A DNA stretch of 64,000 nucleotides from Neobacillus mesonae (GTDB lineage: Bacteria > Bacillota > Bacilli > Bacillales > Cytobacillaceae): the NCBI RefSeq assembly GCF_023715155.1, contig NZ_JAMBNQ010000013.1, forward strand, positions 47,877-111,876, in the 5' to 3' direction. Below the pieces are notes generated by a model. The model did no database searches. It had not been told where the DNA came from and saw only the letters and a list, made by a program, of their open reading frames with translations. How positions within the stretch are numbered: position 1 is the first letter of the stretch; each line of letters begins with the position of its first letter. This document shows positions 8,079-16,767 of this stretch, piece by piece. The translations under genes and the position numbers were made by a program.

Positions 8079-9506
8079 ATGGAATTTTGTCAAAATTGTG
8101 GTCATAAATTGAACCCGGGGCAAAAATTTTGCCCGGACTGTGGAACCGTTCAGAAAGAGAAAGAAGGGACATCTGCTCCTTCTCCTGAACCAAGCAGGGT
8201 AAAAGAAGTAAGACAGGGAAAACCTTCTTTTTTTCAATCGAAAGGATTTAAAATCATAGCCGGGGTGATTGTTGTCCTCGCTGCTGGACTTTTTGGCACT
8301 TATAAATATATGGCTTCGACCATGACCCCGGAAAAAATAGAAGTCCAATTCATTGATGCCGTTAAAAAACAGAATGCAGCAGAAATGAAAAAGGTATTAA
8401 ATCAAAAGCAGACCGAACTAACGATTGACGATAAGGCGGTTAAGGATTTTCTTGCTTATTATAAGAAACATCCTGATGTTTTTTCAGAGACAATTGCCCA
8501 ATTGAAAAAAGATGCAGGAAGTTTAGCAGTTAACAAGAATTATAATAATAAGAAGGCACCTGTCAGTCTTGTAAGGGACGGGAAGAAATGGCTGCTCTTT
8601 GATTATTATGCTGTAAACGTAAAACCGTATTATATCAAAGTAACGACCAATCAGAGCCCGGTGGAAGTTTTGATTAATGGCCAGTCTGTTGGTAAGATGG
8701 AAGAAGACAAAGCAACATATGGTCCCTATCTATTAAGTGATTTTAAAATTGAAGGGAAATATAAAGGGAAATATACTCCAGTCACAGCAACAGAGTCTGT
8801 GGATCCTTATGAAGAGGGAAGCCAAAATCTGCACGTAGATTTAGATGTAACAGGCGATAGGGTTGAGGTGTATTCAAATGTTGGTGATGCCCTCTTATAT
8901 GTAAATGGGCAAAATACGGGTAAAAAGATTAAGGATATCGAAGCTTTCGGGCCGGTGCCGGTTGATGGCTCAATGAAAATGCAAGCTGTCGTGCAAGCCG
9001 GCTCCCGTACGATGAAAAGTAATGAGGAAGTGGTCACAGAGGACGGCCAAGAGGTTGATTTAGAAATCCCGGAAACCGATTTTAACTCAATGGATTATGC
9101 CGGTGATGCTGCCTATTATGATAATGGTGATGCCGGATATAGTGATTCTAGTGATAGTGATACGAATGCGATCGCCCAAGTGGTTAACGAGCATTATCAG
9201 GATATCTCAAACGGCAATTATGAAGACGCCTTTCAGTTGTTTTCCGCAAAGCGGCAAAAGCAAAGTTATTCTAATTGGAAAAAAGGTGTAGAAAAGAACT
9301 ATCAAAATAATGTAACGATATCAGATGTTCAAAAAGTAGACGATCACAATGCAGTGGTTTCCTTTTCATTAACCTCTTATGACCGGGAGTCAAGCGGCGA
9401 TACATTAGTCCAAGTGTGGGGAGGTAAATGGAATCTTATTAATGAGAATGGCAGATGGGTATTAAGTAAGCCGGAAATTAAAAAATTAGATTCCTATACG
9501 AACTGA
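8079..9506 (+). CDS. tcaA: TcaA/YvbJ-family zinc-ribbon membrane protein (475 aa)
   Basis: A zinc ribbon sits at residues 4-21 (C4-x2-C7, C18-x2-C21) and one membrane helix at about 52-72. Outside, repeated TcaA-type domains follow (KVTTNQSPVEVLINGQSVG, then VEVYSNVGDALLYVNGQNTG), then an acidic Tyr/Ser/Asp linker and a C-terminal SnoaL/NTF2-like domain (about 355-475, VVNEHYQDISNGNYEDAF). TcaA proteins of staphylococci affect glycopeptide susceptibility and cell-wall attachment; B. subtilis YvbJ has the same plan. The stop overlaps the next gene (TGATG), so it is co-translated with a GH3 glycosidase. Confidence 0.85.
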   Translation: MEFCQNCGHKLNPGQKFCPDCGTVQKEKEGTSAPSPEPSRVKEVRQGKPSFFQSKGFKIIAGVIVVLAAGLFGTYKYMASTMTPEKIEVQFIDAVKKQNAAEMKKVLNQKQTELTIDDKAVKDFLAYYKKHPDVFSETIAQLKKDAGSLAVNKNYNNKKAPVSLVRDGKKWLLFDYYAVNVKPYYIKVTTNQSPVEVLINGQSVGKMEEDKATYGPYLLSDFKIEGKYKGKYTPVTATESVDPYEEGSQNLHVDLDVTGDRVEVYSNVGDALLYVNGQNTGKKIKDIEAFGPVPVDGSMKMQAVVQAGSRTMKSNEEVVTEDGQEVDLEIPETDFNSMDYAGDAAYYDNGDAGYSDSSDSDTNAIAQVVNEHYQDISNGNYEDAFQLFSAKRQKQSYSNWKKGVEKNYQNNVTISDVQKVDDHNAVVSFSLTSYDRESSGDTLVQVWGGKWNLINENGRWVLSKPEIKKLDSYTN

Positions 9507-10819
9507 TGACAAGAATGGATAGAAGAAAAAAGAGCAGGAAAGGAGCATACTGGCTGATTGCCATCGTGCTTCTGATTGCCGGAGGAGCTGCTTTTCAGTT
9601 TTTAAAAAGCGGTCAAGAGTCCGCTCCAAATAAGCAAAAAGTTGAGAGCTCGAAAGGGGAAGAAAAACCCCCTCCAAAGAAAGATGAGGAAAAACCGGCT
9701 GCTCAGGAATTACAAACGACTGAAGAAAAAGCAGATGAACTGATTGAAAAAATGTCCTTGCGTGATAAGATTGGTCAGATGATGATGGTTGGGTTTCAAG
9801 GTTTAGAGGAAGACGACCATATTAAATCGTTGATCCGCGATGAAAAAGTAGGCGGCGTCATCCTGTTTGACCGCAATATGCAATCACCAGGACAGGTAGC
9901 GGGACTGACGAACAAACTGAAACAGGAAGCGGGGGAAAATGATACTTCGATTCCGTTAATGATTGGGCTTGATCAGGAAGGCGGCCCCGTGCTAAGGATG
10001 CGGGATCAAGTGTCACCTATTCCTTCACAGCAGAAGTTAGGACTGCGCGGTGTTCCGGAAGATGTGTACAAAATTGGCCGGCTGAACGGAGATGAACTGG
10101 CAGCTATGGGCATACAGGTCGATTTTGCCCCTGTCTTGGATTTATCGAATCGGGATGAACGTTCCTTTGGAAGCAACACTGATAAGGCTTTTAATCTAGG
10201 ACTGCAGGCAATAAAAGGGCTGAATGATGCCAAGGTTGCAGCAACCATTAAGCACTTTCCTGGAAACGGCCGGGTGACAGTCGATCCGCACCTGGACGAA
10301 TCCATTGTAAAAGCAGATAAACAAACGCTTGAAACGGTTGATATGGTCCCATTTAAAAAAATGATTGAGACCCAAAAGGACAATCAATTCTTTGTGATGG
10401 TGACCCATGTCAAATACCCGGCATTCGATGAAAAAATGCCTGCCAGCATCTCCAAGCCGATTATTCAAAATCTGCTTCGGGATCAATTAGGTTATAAAGG
10501 AATTGTCGTCACAGACGACCTGGATATGGGGGCCGTCAGTAAATATTATTCCTATGATCAGTTAGGATATATGGCCATTTCTGCAGGAGCCGATCTTTTG
10601 CTGGTCTGCCATGAATACAACCACCAGGTGGAATTGTACAATGGCATCCTCAAGGCCGTCAAAGATGGGAAACTAAGCGAAGACCGGATCAACCAATCGG
10701 TGAAACGGATTTTAACGTATAAGCTGGAAAACGTAAACGATCAGCCGGTTTCACCGTCGAATGCAGATCAAGTGGTTGGAAGTGCCGAGCATAAAAGGAC
10801 AATTGAAGAGATGAAGTGA
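9506..10819 (+). CDS. GH3 family beta-N-acetylhexosaminidase-like protein, membrane-anchored
   Basis: An N-terminal anchor lies at about 13-32 and a charged linker to about 75. The GH3 TIM barrel follows: KIGQMMMVGF, GGVILFDRN, LIGLDQEGG-like IGLDQEGGPV, FAPVLDLS, KHFPGNG, and TDDLDMGAV with the nucleophile Asp. The acid/base dyad is kept as VDPH, where NagZ proteins have DSH. The usual KHFPGHGDT reads KHFPGNGRV here, which is odd. The expected reaction is removal of GlcNAc from peptidoglycan fragments. A second possible start ATG lies 9 nt downstream. It is the last gene of the cluster, before a strong terminator. Confidence 0.85.
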   Translation: MTRMDRRKKSRKGAYWLIAIVLLIAGGAAFQFLKSGQESAPNKQKVESSKGEEKPPPKKDEEKPAAQELQTTEEKADELIEKMSLRDKIGQMMMVGFQGLEEDDHIKSLIRDEKVGGVILFDRNMQSPGQVAGLTNKLKQEAGENDTSIPLMIGLDQEGGPVLRMRDQVSPIPSQQKLGLRGVPEDVYKIGRLNGDELAAMGIQVDFAPVLDLSNRDERSFGSNTDKAFNLGLQAIKGLNDAKVAATIKHFPGNGRVTVDPHLDESIVKADKQTLETVDMVPFKKMIETQKDNQFFVMVTHVKYPAFDEKMPASISKPIIQNLLRDQLGYKGIVVTDDLDMGAVSKYYSYDQLGYMAISAGADLLLVCHEYNHQVELYNGILKAVKDGKLSEDRINQSVKRILTYKLENVNDQPVSPSNADQVVGSAEHKRTIEEMK

Positions 10820-10820
10820 T

Positions 10821-10853
10821 GAAGCAGGGATTAAGTTCCTGCTTCTTTTTTTT
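10821..10853 (+). terminator. terminator of the zinc-ribbon operon
   Basis: GAAGCAGGGA pairs with TTCCTGCTTC around a 5-nt loop, followed by eight T. Confidence 0.9.
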
Positions 10854-10892
10854 GACGGTGCTGAAATGTGGCGAGCTTTCTTTCTTAGTAGA

Positions 10893-11538
10893 TTGCTGGG
10901 TTGGTAAGATTTTTTTACCTGCCCTAGGTAATACTCATGGTGGTAAATAGAGATGAGTTCTATTTACTGTGGGTATTCTGAAAGGAGGACAATGGTAAAA
11001 AGAAGGTGGATTTTACCCGCCAGCGGGAAACCAGCAGTGTAACGGTAAAAATTAAGCGTGAATTCTTCCCGCGGGAGGAGGAAAGAGGAGCGAGCGGTAA
11101 AAAAAGAGGGTTGATTTTACCTGTCAGGAGGAAACCAGCAGTGTAACGGTAAAAATCAAGCGTGAATTCTGCCCGTGGGAGAAGAAAAAAGGAACCAGCG
11201 GTAAAAAAAGAGGGTTGATTTTACCTGCCAAAAGGAAACCAGCAGTGTAACGGTAAAAATCAAGTGTGGATTCTTCCCGTGGGAGAAGAAAAAAGGAGCG
11301 AGCGGTAAAAAAAGAAGGTTGATTTTACCCGCCAGCAGGAAACCAGCAGTGTAACGGTAAAAATCAAGCGTGAATTCTGCCCGCGGGAGAAGAAAAAAGG
11401 AGTCAGCGGTAAAAAAAGAGGGTTGATTTTACCTGTCAGAGGATGAACAGCAGAGCAAGGGTAAAAATCAAGCTTGGTCTTTTGCCTGCAGATCCTCTTA
11501 ACCCACCTGCAAAGGTAAAAGAGAGAGCCCGATTGCCC
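10893..11538. repeat. hairpin array B: 13 units of 24-27 nt, 52-nt period, 104-bp higher-order repeat
   Basis: Units start at 10893 (decayed), 10942, 10994, 11044, 11096, 11148, 11200, 11252, 11304, 11356, 11408, 11460 and 11514. Eight of the twelve intervals are exactly 52. From 11044 onward two unit types alternate: GGTAAAAATCAAGCGTG...CCC (27 nt) and GGTAAAA...GGTTGATTTTACC (26 nt). The linkers alternate too (GGAAACCAGCAGTGTAAC versus a purine-rich GGGAGAAGAAAAAAGGAGC). The array therefore grew by 104-bp duplication. It starts 40 bp past the operon terminator and belongs to the same family as array A. Confidence 0.85.
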
Positions 11539-11583
11539 GCCTCCGAAAGACCCACCCAAATTAAAAATCCAGCCAAAACAAAT

Positions 11584-11630
11584 AAAAAAGGAGTTCGACA
11601 ACCTTAAGAACATAGCGAACCCCTTTTTTC
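11584..11630 (-). terminator. bidirectional terminator
   Basis: AAAAAAGGAGTTCG pairs with CGAACCCCTTTTTT (one mismatch) around a 18-nt loop, giving T-runs on both strands. It lies 7 nt past the stop of the GntR gene. Confidence 0.8.
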
Positions 11631-11637
11631 ACGTTAT

Positions 11638-12339
11638 TTAATTTAAATTGGCATCTCCAAGGATTTTCTTGCGTACATAGTTTAGATGTTTGTACATTTG
11701 ATTAAATGCTTCTTGGGGGTCATGGGCTGCCAATGCATCATAGATGCCCTGATGAAAGGCAACCGTTAACTCTTGTTCCCGGTATTGGATGAGACTGTCC
11801 ATTTTGTTATGGGTTATGAGCAATGAATCAATCATTCCCTCGACAATGGGATTATTGGCGCTCATTGCGATAATACGATGAAATTCTTTGTCTGCTTCAC
11901 CGTAGTTATTATCTTTGCTGTTTGCAATAATATCGATGGTTTCTCTTAGCTTTTCCAGCTCTTCATCCGTTATTTTTTCAGCTGCTATTGTAACAAGGCC
12001 CAGTTCTAGAGCCATACGTGCTTCGACAATCGCCGGCAGGTTATCGGTAGCAAGCGCCAGCATGACGGAGAAAGGATGAGAACCTACTTTATTATTAAAA
12101 AAGGTTCCTTCACGTGTTTTTCTTGAAATGACACCAAGTGTTTCAAGTGAACTAAGGGCCTCACGCAATACAGGACGGCTTACATCCAGTTCCTTCATTA
12201 ATTCTGTTTCAGGAGGCAGTTTGTCACCGGATTTCATTTGTCCGCTTACGAGCAGTTGTACAATTCGGTCTACGACTTGTTTGGATAGAGTGTTGCGGTG
12301 TACGGATTGAACACCTAGTTTATTTGATGATAATGACAA
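11638..12339 (-). CDS. FadR-type GntR regulator of glucarate/galactarate genes
   Basis: Residues 10-75 form a GntR winged helix (LSKQVVDRIVQLLVSGQMKSGDKLP then ELDVSRPVLREALSSLETLG). Residues 90-225 form an FCD effector domain with metal-type His/Asp positions (EARMALE, DKEFHRIIA, HQGIYDAL). TTG at 12339 is chosen because AGCGAGGTG lies 6 nt before it; the GTG at 12348 is inside that site. It faces away from the kdgD operon with gudD between, as with B. subtilis YcbG near the ycb genes. Sites of the form TnGTCTTACAA overlap both its own promoter and that of kdgD, suggesting autoregulation. Confidence 0.85.
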   Translation of the reverse strand: MSLSSNKLGVQSVHRNTLSKQVVDRIVQLLVSGQMKSGDKLPPETELMKELDVSRPVLREALSSLETLGVISRKTREGTFFNNKVGSHPFSVMLALATDNLPAIVEARMALELGLVTIAAEKITDEELEKLRETIDIIANSKDNNYGEADKEFHRIIAMSANNPIVEGMIDSLLITHNKMDSLIQYREQELTVAFHQGIYDALAAHDPQEAFNQMYKHLNYVRKKILGDANLN

Positions 12340-12375
12340 TGATTGCACCTCGCTTTCTATGTTACATTCCTCTTT

Positions 12376-12386
12376 TTGTAAGACTA
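12376..12386 (-). promoter_or_regulatory. FadR-type operator (autoregulation)
   Basis: On the minus strand TAGTCTTACAA matches the FadR-family pattern TnGTnnnACnA and directly follows a -10 TATAAT (12392-12387). Its core GTCTTAC is identical to the kdgD operator. Confidence 0.6.
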
Positions 12387-12428
12387 ATTATATAATATCA
12401 CATTTTAACCTCATAGGGGCAAAATGAA

Positions 12429-12456
12429 ATGCGCCACTCAAAAGAGCAGCGCACTT
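12429..12456 (-). terminator. likely terminator of minus-strand gudD
   Basis: ATGCGCCACTC and GAGCAGCGCAC form a stem with an A4 loop. On the minus strand it is followed by TTTCATTTT. A second hairpin, CTTTGGTTT/AAACCAAAG, lies at 12484-12505. Confidence 0.5.
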
Positions 12457-12512
12457 TGAATACCTACGATGGTTTTACTTTTCCTTTGGTTTAAGAAAAC
12501 CAAAGCTTCCCA

Positions 12513-13871
12513 TTATCTCACAAGGCAAGGCCGCTTAGGGTCAAACTTCCAACCAGGTACCAGATATTGCATGGCAATGGCATCATCCCGTGCCCCGAGC
12601 CCTTTTTGTTGGTAAAGCTGATGGGCCTTTTCAATCTGTTCCATATCTATTTCAATTCCAAGGCCAGGTTTAGAAGGGACGTCCACCATTCCGCCTTTGA
12701 TTTTAAAAGGTTCTTTAGTCAGCTGCTGCCCATCCTGCCAAATCCAGTGGGTATCGATCGCTGTTATTTTCCCTGGAGCTGCTGCTGCCACATGGGTGAA
12801 CATTGCTAGTGAAATGTCAAAGTGATTATTGGAATGTGATCCCCATGTTAATCCCCAATCGTGGCACATTTGGGCTACGCGGACAGAGCCTTGCATCGTC
12901 CAAAAATGTGGATCTGCAAGGGGAATGTCTACGGATTGGAGCTGAATGGAATGCCCCATTTGCCGCCAATCGGTAGCAATCATATTTGTTGCCGTAGGAA
13001 GCCCTGTTTCACGTCTGAATTCGGCCATAATTTCACGGGCGGAGAAGCCATTTTCCGCACCGCACGGGTCTTCCGCATAAGCTAATATATGATGCTGATT
13101 CCGGCAGAGCCGAATAGCGTCCTTTAACAGCCAGCCGCCATTTGGATCAAGGGTAATTCTAGCTTCCGGGAATCGTTCGGCAAGCGCCGTTACGGCTTCG
13201 ATTTCTTCCTCCCCGCGCAAGACCCCGCCTTTTAATTTGAAATCATTAAATCCATAGCGTGCATGGGCGGCTTCTGCCAGCCTGACAATGGCTTCCGGAG
13301 TCATCGCCTTTTCATGGCGCAGGCGGAGCCAGTCATCTTCTGCATCTGGGCTGCTTTGATAAGGAAGATCTGTCTGATGCCGGTCGCCAACATAAAATAA
13401 GTAGCCTAACATTTCCACTTTATCCCGCTGCTGTCCTTCACCGAGAAGAGCGGCAACCGGTACATCCAGGAATTGGCCGACTAAATCAAGAAGTGCTGCT
13501 TCTAAGGCGGTTACAGCATGAATCGTGACACGGAGGTCAAATGTTTGCAGACCGCGGCCAGCAGCATCCCGGTCCGCAAACTGCTTTCGAATTTTGTTTA
13601 AAATATTGTTATATGTACCGATTGGCTGGCCTACCACCAATGGTTTTGCATCCTCAAGTGTCCGGCGGATTTTTTCTCCTCCTGGGACTTCACCAGCACC
13701 TGTATTTCCTGCATTGTCTTTAAGAATCACAATATTACGCGTAAAGTAAGGTCCATGAGCGCCGCTTAAATTAAGAAGCATGCTGTCACATCCAGCTGCT
13801 GGAATGACATACATTTCCGAAATAATAGGTGTACCTGTTTTTATTGTTTCTTGAGTTAATGGTGTATCCAC
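12513..13871 (-). CDS. gudD: glucarate dehydratase (paralogue 1, 452 aa)
   Basis: Enolase-superfamily enzyme that dehydrates D-glucarate (and L-idarate) to 5-dehydro-4-deoxy-D-glucarate. Visible features: N-terminal capping domain [20 protein letters not shown] with ARNIV-like TRNIVIL, the general base Lys in [13 protein letters not shown], metal ligands in [28 protein letters not shown] and ATNMIATDW, and the catalytic His in HSNNHFDIS. The start is GTG with GGAG 8 nt upstream. It is divergent from kdgD. A second GudD is encoded at 18421-19770; this copy carries a longer AADR loop ([11 protein letters not shown]). The two may differ in substrate or in regulation. Confidence 0.93.
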   Translation of the reverse strand: MDTPLTQETIKTGTPIISEMYVIPAAGCDSMLLNLSGAHGPYFTRNIVILKDNAGNTGAGEVPGGEKIRRTLEDAKPLVVGQPIGTYNNILNKIRKQFADRDAAGRGLQTFDLRVTIHAVTALEAALLDLVGQFLDVPVAALLGEGQQRDKVEMLGYLFYVGDRHQTDLPYQSSPDAEDDWLRLRHEKAMTPEAIVRLAEAAHARYGFNDFKLKGGVLRGEEEIEAVTALAERFPEARITLDPNGGWLLKDAIRLCRNQHHILAYAEDPCGAENGFSAREIMAEFRRETGLPTATNMIATDWRQMGHSIQLQSVDIPLADPHFWTMQGSVRVAQMCHDWGLTWGSHSNNHFDISLAMFTHVAAAAPGKITAIDTHWIWQDGQQLTKEPFKIKGGMVDVPSKPGLGIEIDMEQIEKAHQLYQQKGLGARDDAIAMQYLVPGWKFDPKRPCLVR

Positions 13872-14062
13872 TTACTTCACTCCTTTAATTATATTCACAT
13901 GAATTGAAACGCTTACCATTTTAAAAAGGCCGCACAACCAGGATGGTTAATACCCTATTAAAATGGTAACTAGAATAATAGATAGTGCCCGCGAAAAGGG
14001 AACGGTTACATAAACAGAATCCATTTCAACGTAGGGCCGTCAATACTTTATTTTTACCCAAA

Positions 14063-14072
14063 TGTAAGACAA
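14063..14072 (+). promoter_or_regulatory. upstream half of kdgD operator pair
   Basis: TGTAAGACAA is an exact 10-bp inverted copy of TTGTCTTACA at 14147-14156, 84 bp apart (eight helical turns). It could allow the FadR-type repressor to loop. Confidence 0.45.
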
Positions 14073-14128
14073 TTTTAATTGTTTGTCAATTCTTTTATTT
14101 ATTTTTTCAGAATATAAAAATTTTGATG

Positions 14129-14158
14129 TTGACTCAAATCATCATTTTGTCTTACAAT
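14129..14158 (+). promoter_or_regulatory. sigma-A promoter of kdgD with overlapping FadR-type operator
   Basis: -35 TTGACT (14129-14134), 18-bp spacer, -10 TACAAT (14153-14158). The operator TTGTCTTACAA (14147-14157) fits TnGTnnnACnA and covers the -10, so binding would block transcription. Confidence 0.7.
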
Positions 14159-14198
14159 AAAACAAATAAAACAATCAGCTAAAAAAGGAGGAACAAAA

Positions 14199-15131
14199 AT
14201 GAGTACAGAACGTAAGGCTCCAACAGGGATCTTGGGATTCCCCATTGCACCTTTTACTGAAAACAATAAACTGGATGAGAAGGTGCTCGCTTCCAATATT
14301 CAATTTTTAGTAGATGAGGGGCTTGAGGCCATCTTTGTTGCATGTGGAGCAGGAGAATACCAATCATTAAGCAAAGAAGAATATGAAGCAATGATAGAAA
14401 CAGCAGTATCTATAGCAGGCGGAAAGGTGCCTGTATACACAGGAGTTGGCGGGAATATTCAAACTTCCCTGGAGTTTACTAGGATTTCAGCAGATAAAGG
14501 GGCCGATGGCTATTTGATTTTACCTCCATATCTAGTACCTGGGGAGCAGGCTGGCCTGGCAGCTTATTTAAAAGCCATTTCTGAAAGCACAGATTTAAAT
14601 GCGATTGTTTATCAGCGTGATCATGTCTCATTATCCGTTCCTGTTTTGGAAACGTTGTCAGAAGTTCCGCAGGTTGTGGGTGTAAAAGACGGTTTAGGCA
14701 ATATGGAGTTAAATGTCATCCTTACCCAAACATTCGGCAAGCGGTTCAGCTGGCTGAACGGTATGCCGCTGGCGGAAGTAACCATGCCAGCCTATATTCC
14801 ATTGGGATTCGATTCTTACTCTTCAGCGATTTCGAATTACATCCCGCACATCTCAAGAAAGTTTTACCAAGCAATCTTAAGCGGTGATCAAGACACAGCT
14901 AATGAGATTTACCAGCATGTTATTCTGCCAATTAACCATATTCGCCGCCAGCGTAACGGTTATGCCGTTTCACTCATTAAAGCCGGTATGGAAATAATGG
15001 GAATTCCGGCCGGGCAAAATGTAAGATTGCCCATCCTTCCAGTAGAGAAAGAACATTACAAAGAATTAGAGTCTATTTTGAATAAAGCGTTGAATCGTTT
15101 TCCAAAAAATACACCAGTTCAATCAAACTAA
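14199..15131 (+). CDS. kdgD: 5-dehydro-4-deoxyglucarate dehydratase
   Basis: Class I aldolase-superfamily (DapA fold) enzyme converting 5-dehydro-4-deoxyglucarate to 2,5-dioxopentanoate with loss of CO2 and water. Family marks are [14 protein letters not shown] at the start, the YQRD segment carrying the catalytic Tyr, and the Schiff-base Lys in [11 protein letters not shown]. Length (310 aa) is standard. GGAGG precedes the ATG. It is transcribed from the promoter at 14129 and followed 16 nt later by the dehydrogenase that oxidises its product, as in the Bacillus ycbC-ycbD pair. Confidence 0.93.
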   Translation: MSTERKAPTGILGFPIAPFTENNKLDEKVLASNIQFLVDEGLEAIFVACGAGEYQSLSKEEYEAMIETAVSIAGGKVPVYTGVGGNIQTSLEFTRISADKGADGYLILPPYLVPGEQAGLAAYLKAISESTDLNAIVYQRDHVSLSVPVLETLSEVPQVVGVKDGLGNMELNVILTQTFGKRFSWLNGMPLAEVTMPAYIPLGFDSYSSAISNYIPHISRKFYQAILSGDQDTANEIYQHVILPINHIRRQRNGYAVSLIKAGMEIMGIPAGQNVRLPILPVEKEHYKELESILNKALNRFPKNTPVQSN

Positions 15132-15147
15132 TAAGGGAGTGGAATTC

Positions 15148-16611
15148 ATGACGACAAAAGTACAAACGAAAACCTATAACAATTATATTAACGGCGAATG
15201 GATCGCTTCTTCTTCCAATGCAGTAGAGAAGAGTATTAATCCAGCTAATAAAGAAGAAATTGTTGGATATATACAAAAGTCCTCTTTAGACGATTTGAAT
15301 CAAGCAGTAACAGCGGCGAAAGAAGCAAAAGAGAAATGGCGCAAACTGTCCGGTGCAGCGCGTGGAGAGTATCTATATAAAGCAGCCGGTATACTTGAAA
15401 AACGGATGGATGAAATAGCGGAATGTGCCACAAGAGAAATGGGAAAAACATTTGCTGAAACAAAAGGAGAAACAGCGCGCGGGATTGCTATTTTGAAGTA
15501 TTATGCAGGGGAAGGCATGAGAAAAGTCGGCGATGTGATTCCATCCTCTGACAGCTCAGCCCTTATGTTTACCACCCGTGTCCCGCTTGGGGTTGTAGGG
15601 GTGATTACACCATGGAACTTCCCGATTGCGATTCCGATTTGGAAGATGGCCCCAGCTCTTGTATATGGGAATACGATTGTCGTTAAACCAGCAACGGAAA
15701 CAGCTGTAACCTGTGCCAAAATCATCGAATGTTTTGAGGAAGCAGGTTTCCCTGCCGGTGTTGTCAATATGGTCACAGGACCGGGCAGTGTTATTGGCCA
15801 AGGGATTGCTGAACACGAAGAGGTCAATGGCATTACATTCACTGGTTCAAACAGTGTTGGAAAGAGAATTGGGCAGGCGGCACTTGGGCGCGGAGCCAAG
15901 TATCAGCTTGAAATGGGCGGAAAAAATCCAGTCATAGTAGCAGCAGACGCCGATCTTAACCTTGCTGTAGAAGCTGTTATTGCCGGAGCCTTCCTTTCAA
16001 CAGGGCAAAAGTGTACAGCCACAAGCCGAGTGATTGTGGAAGAAGGTATATATGAAGAGTTTAAGAACATGCTTGTGAAAAAGACACAGGAAATTACGGT
16101 TGGAAATGGTCTTGACAGCGCGACATGGATGGGACCAAGTGCAAATGAAAATCAGCTGAAAACCGTGCTGTCCTACATAGAGAAAGGGAGGGAAGAAGGG
16201 GCTGTTCTTCTTACCGGCGGCAGACGGTTAGAGCAGGGCGATCTTGCAAACGGCTTCTATGTAGAACCAACTATTTTTGATCAATGTACATCAGATATGA
16301 CCATTGTACAGGAAGAAATTTTTGGACCTGTCATTGCATTGCTAAAAGCGGAGTCAGTAGCAGAAGCTCTTCAGATTGCGAACAATGTGCAATATGGTTT
16401 GAGCGCTTCCATTTTTACGACAAATATTCAGCATCTGCTTACATTTGTTCAAGACATGGAAGCAGGATTAATCCGGGTAAATGCCGAAAGTGCAGGTGTA
16501 GAGCTGCAGGCGCCATTTGGCGGAATGAAAAATTCAAGCTCTCATTCCCGTGAACAAGGTGAAGCTGCGAAGGAATTCTTTACTTCTATTAAAACTGTAT
16601 TTGTGAAGTAA
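15148..16611 (+). CDS. gucD: 2-oxoglutarate semialdehyde (2,5-dioxovalerate) dehydrogenase
   Basis: NAD(P)-dependent aldehyde dehydrogenase that makes 2-oxoglutarate from 2,5-dioxopentanoate. Visible motifs: [12 protein letters not shown], cofactor GSNSVGKRI, catalytic Glu in [11 protein letters not shown], catalytic Cys in [13 protein letters not shown] and [12 protein letters not shown] 15148 follows AAGGGAG; the GTG at 15139 lies within the ribosome-binding site. It completes the pathway with kdgD. A close paralogue (39210-40676) lies in a different cluster. Confidence 0.92.
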   Translation: MTTKVQTKTYNNYINGEWIASSSNAVEKSINPANKEEIVGYIQKSSLDDLNQAVTAAKEAKEKWRKLSGAARGEYLYKAAGILEKRMDEIAECATREMGKTFAETKGETARGIAILKYYAGEGMRKVGDVIPSSDSSALMFTTRVPLGVVGVITPWNFPIAIPIWKMAPALVYGNTIVVKPATETAVTCAKIIECFEEAGFPAGVVNMVTGPGSVIGQGIAEHEEVNGITFTGSNSVGKRIGQAALGRGAKYQLEMGGKNPVIVAADADLNLAVEAVIAGAFLSTGQKCTATSRVIVEEGIYEEFKNMLVKKTQEITVGNGLDSATWMGPSANENQLKTVLSYIEKGREEGAVLLTGGRRLEQGDLANGFYVEPTIFDQCTSDMTIVQEEIFGPVIALLKAESVAEALQIANNVQYGLSASIFTTNIQHLLTFVQDMEAGLIRVNAESAGVELQAPFGGMKNSSSHSREQGEAAKEFFTSIKTVFVK

Positions 16612-16767
16612 GAACAATAAGAGGGTCTGGGAGAAAAGGTTTACTTCCTATTTCATGAATCGGCGGCAAAGATAGGAATCTATGAAAAAGGCAGTCTATT
16701 TGACTGCCTTTGGACTCGAAAAAGCGTTGGAAGACTCTGCTGAAGGAATCTCTTATAGGGGAGGATC
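16612..16767 (+). other. leader with hairpin before garD
   Basis: AAAAAGGCAGTC and GACTGCCTTT form a stem with a 5-nt loop (about 16685-16712), but no T-run follows, so it is not a standard terminator. It may be an mRNA stabiliser or attenuator between gucD and garD. Confidence 0.35.

Noticed and set aside
10893..11538. Protein-coding repeats
   Set aside because: Open frames on the minus strand across the array (for example 11260-11613) have no ribosome-binding site and are broken between units; the 52-bp period is not a multiple of three.
13899..13915. cre site near the gudD promoter (TTGAAACGCTTACCA)
   Set aside because: It lacks one base between the AA and CG of the consensus, so the CG core is out of register; the site at 25155 is a true full match.
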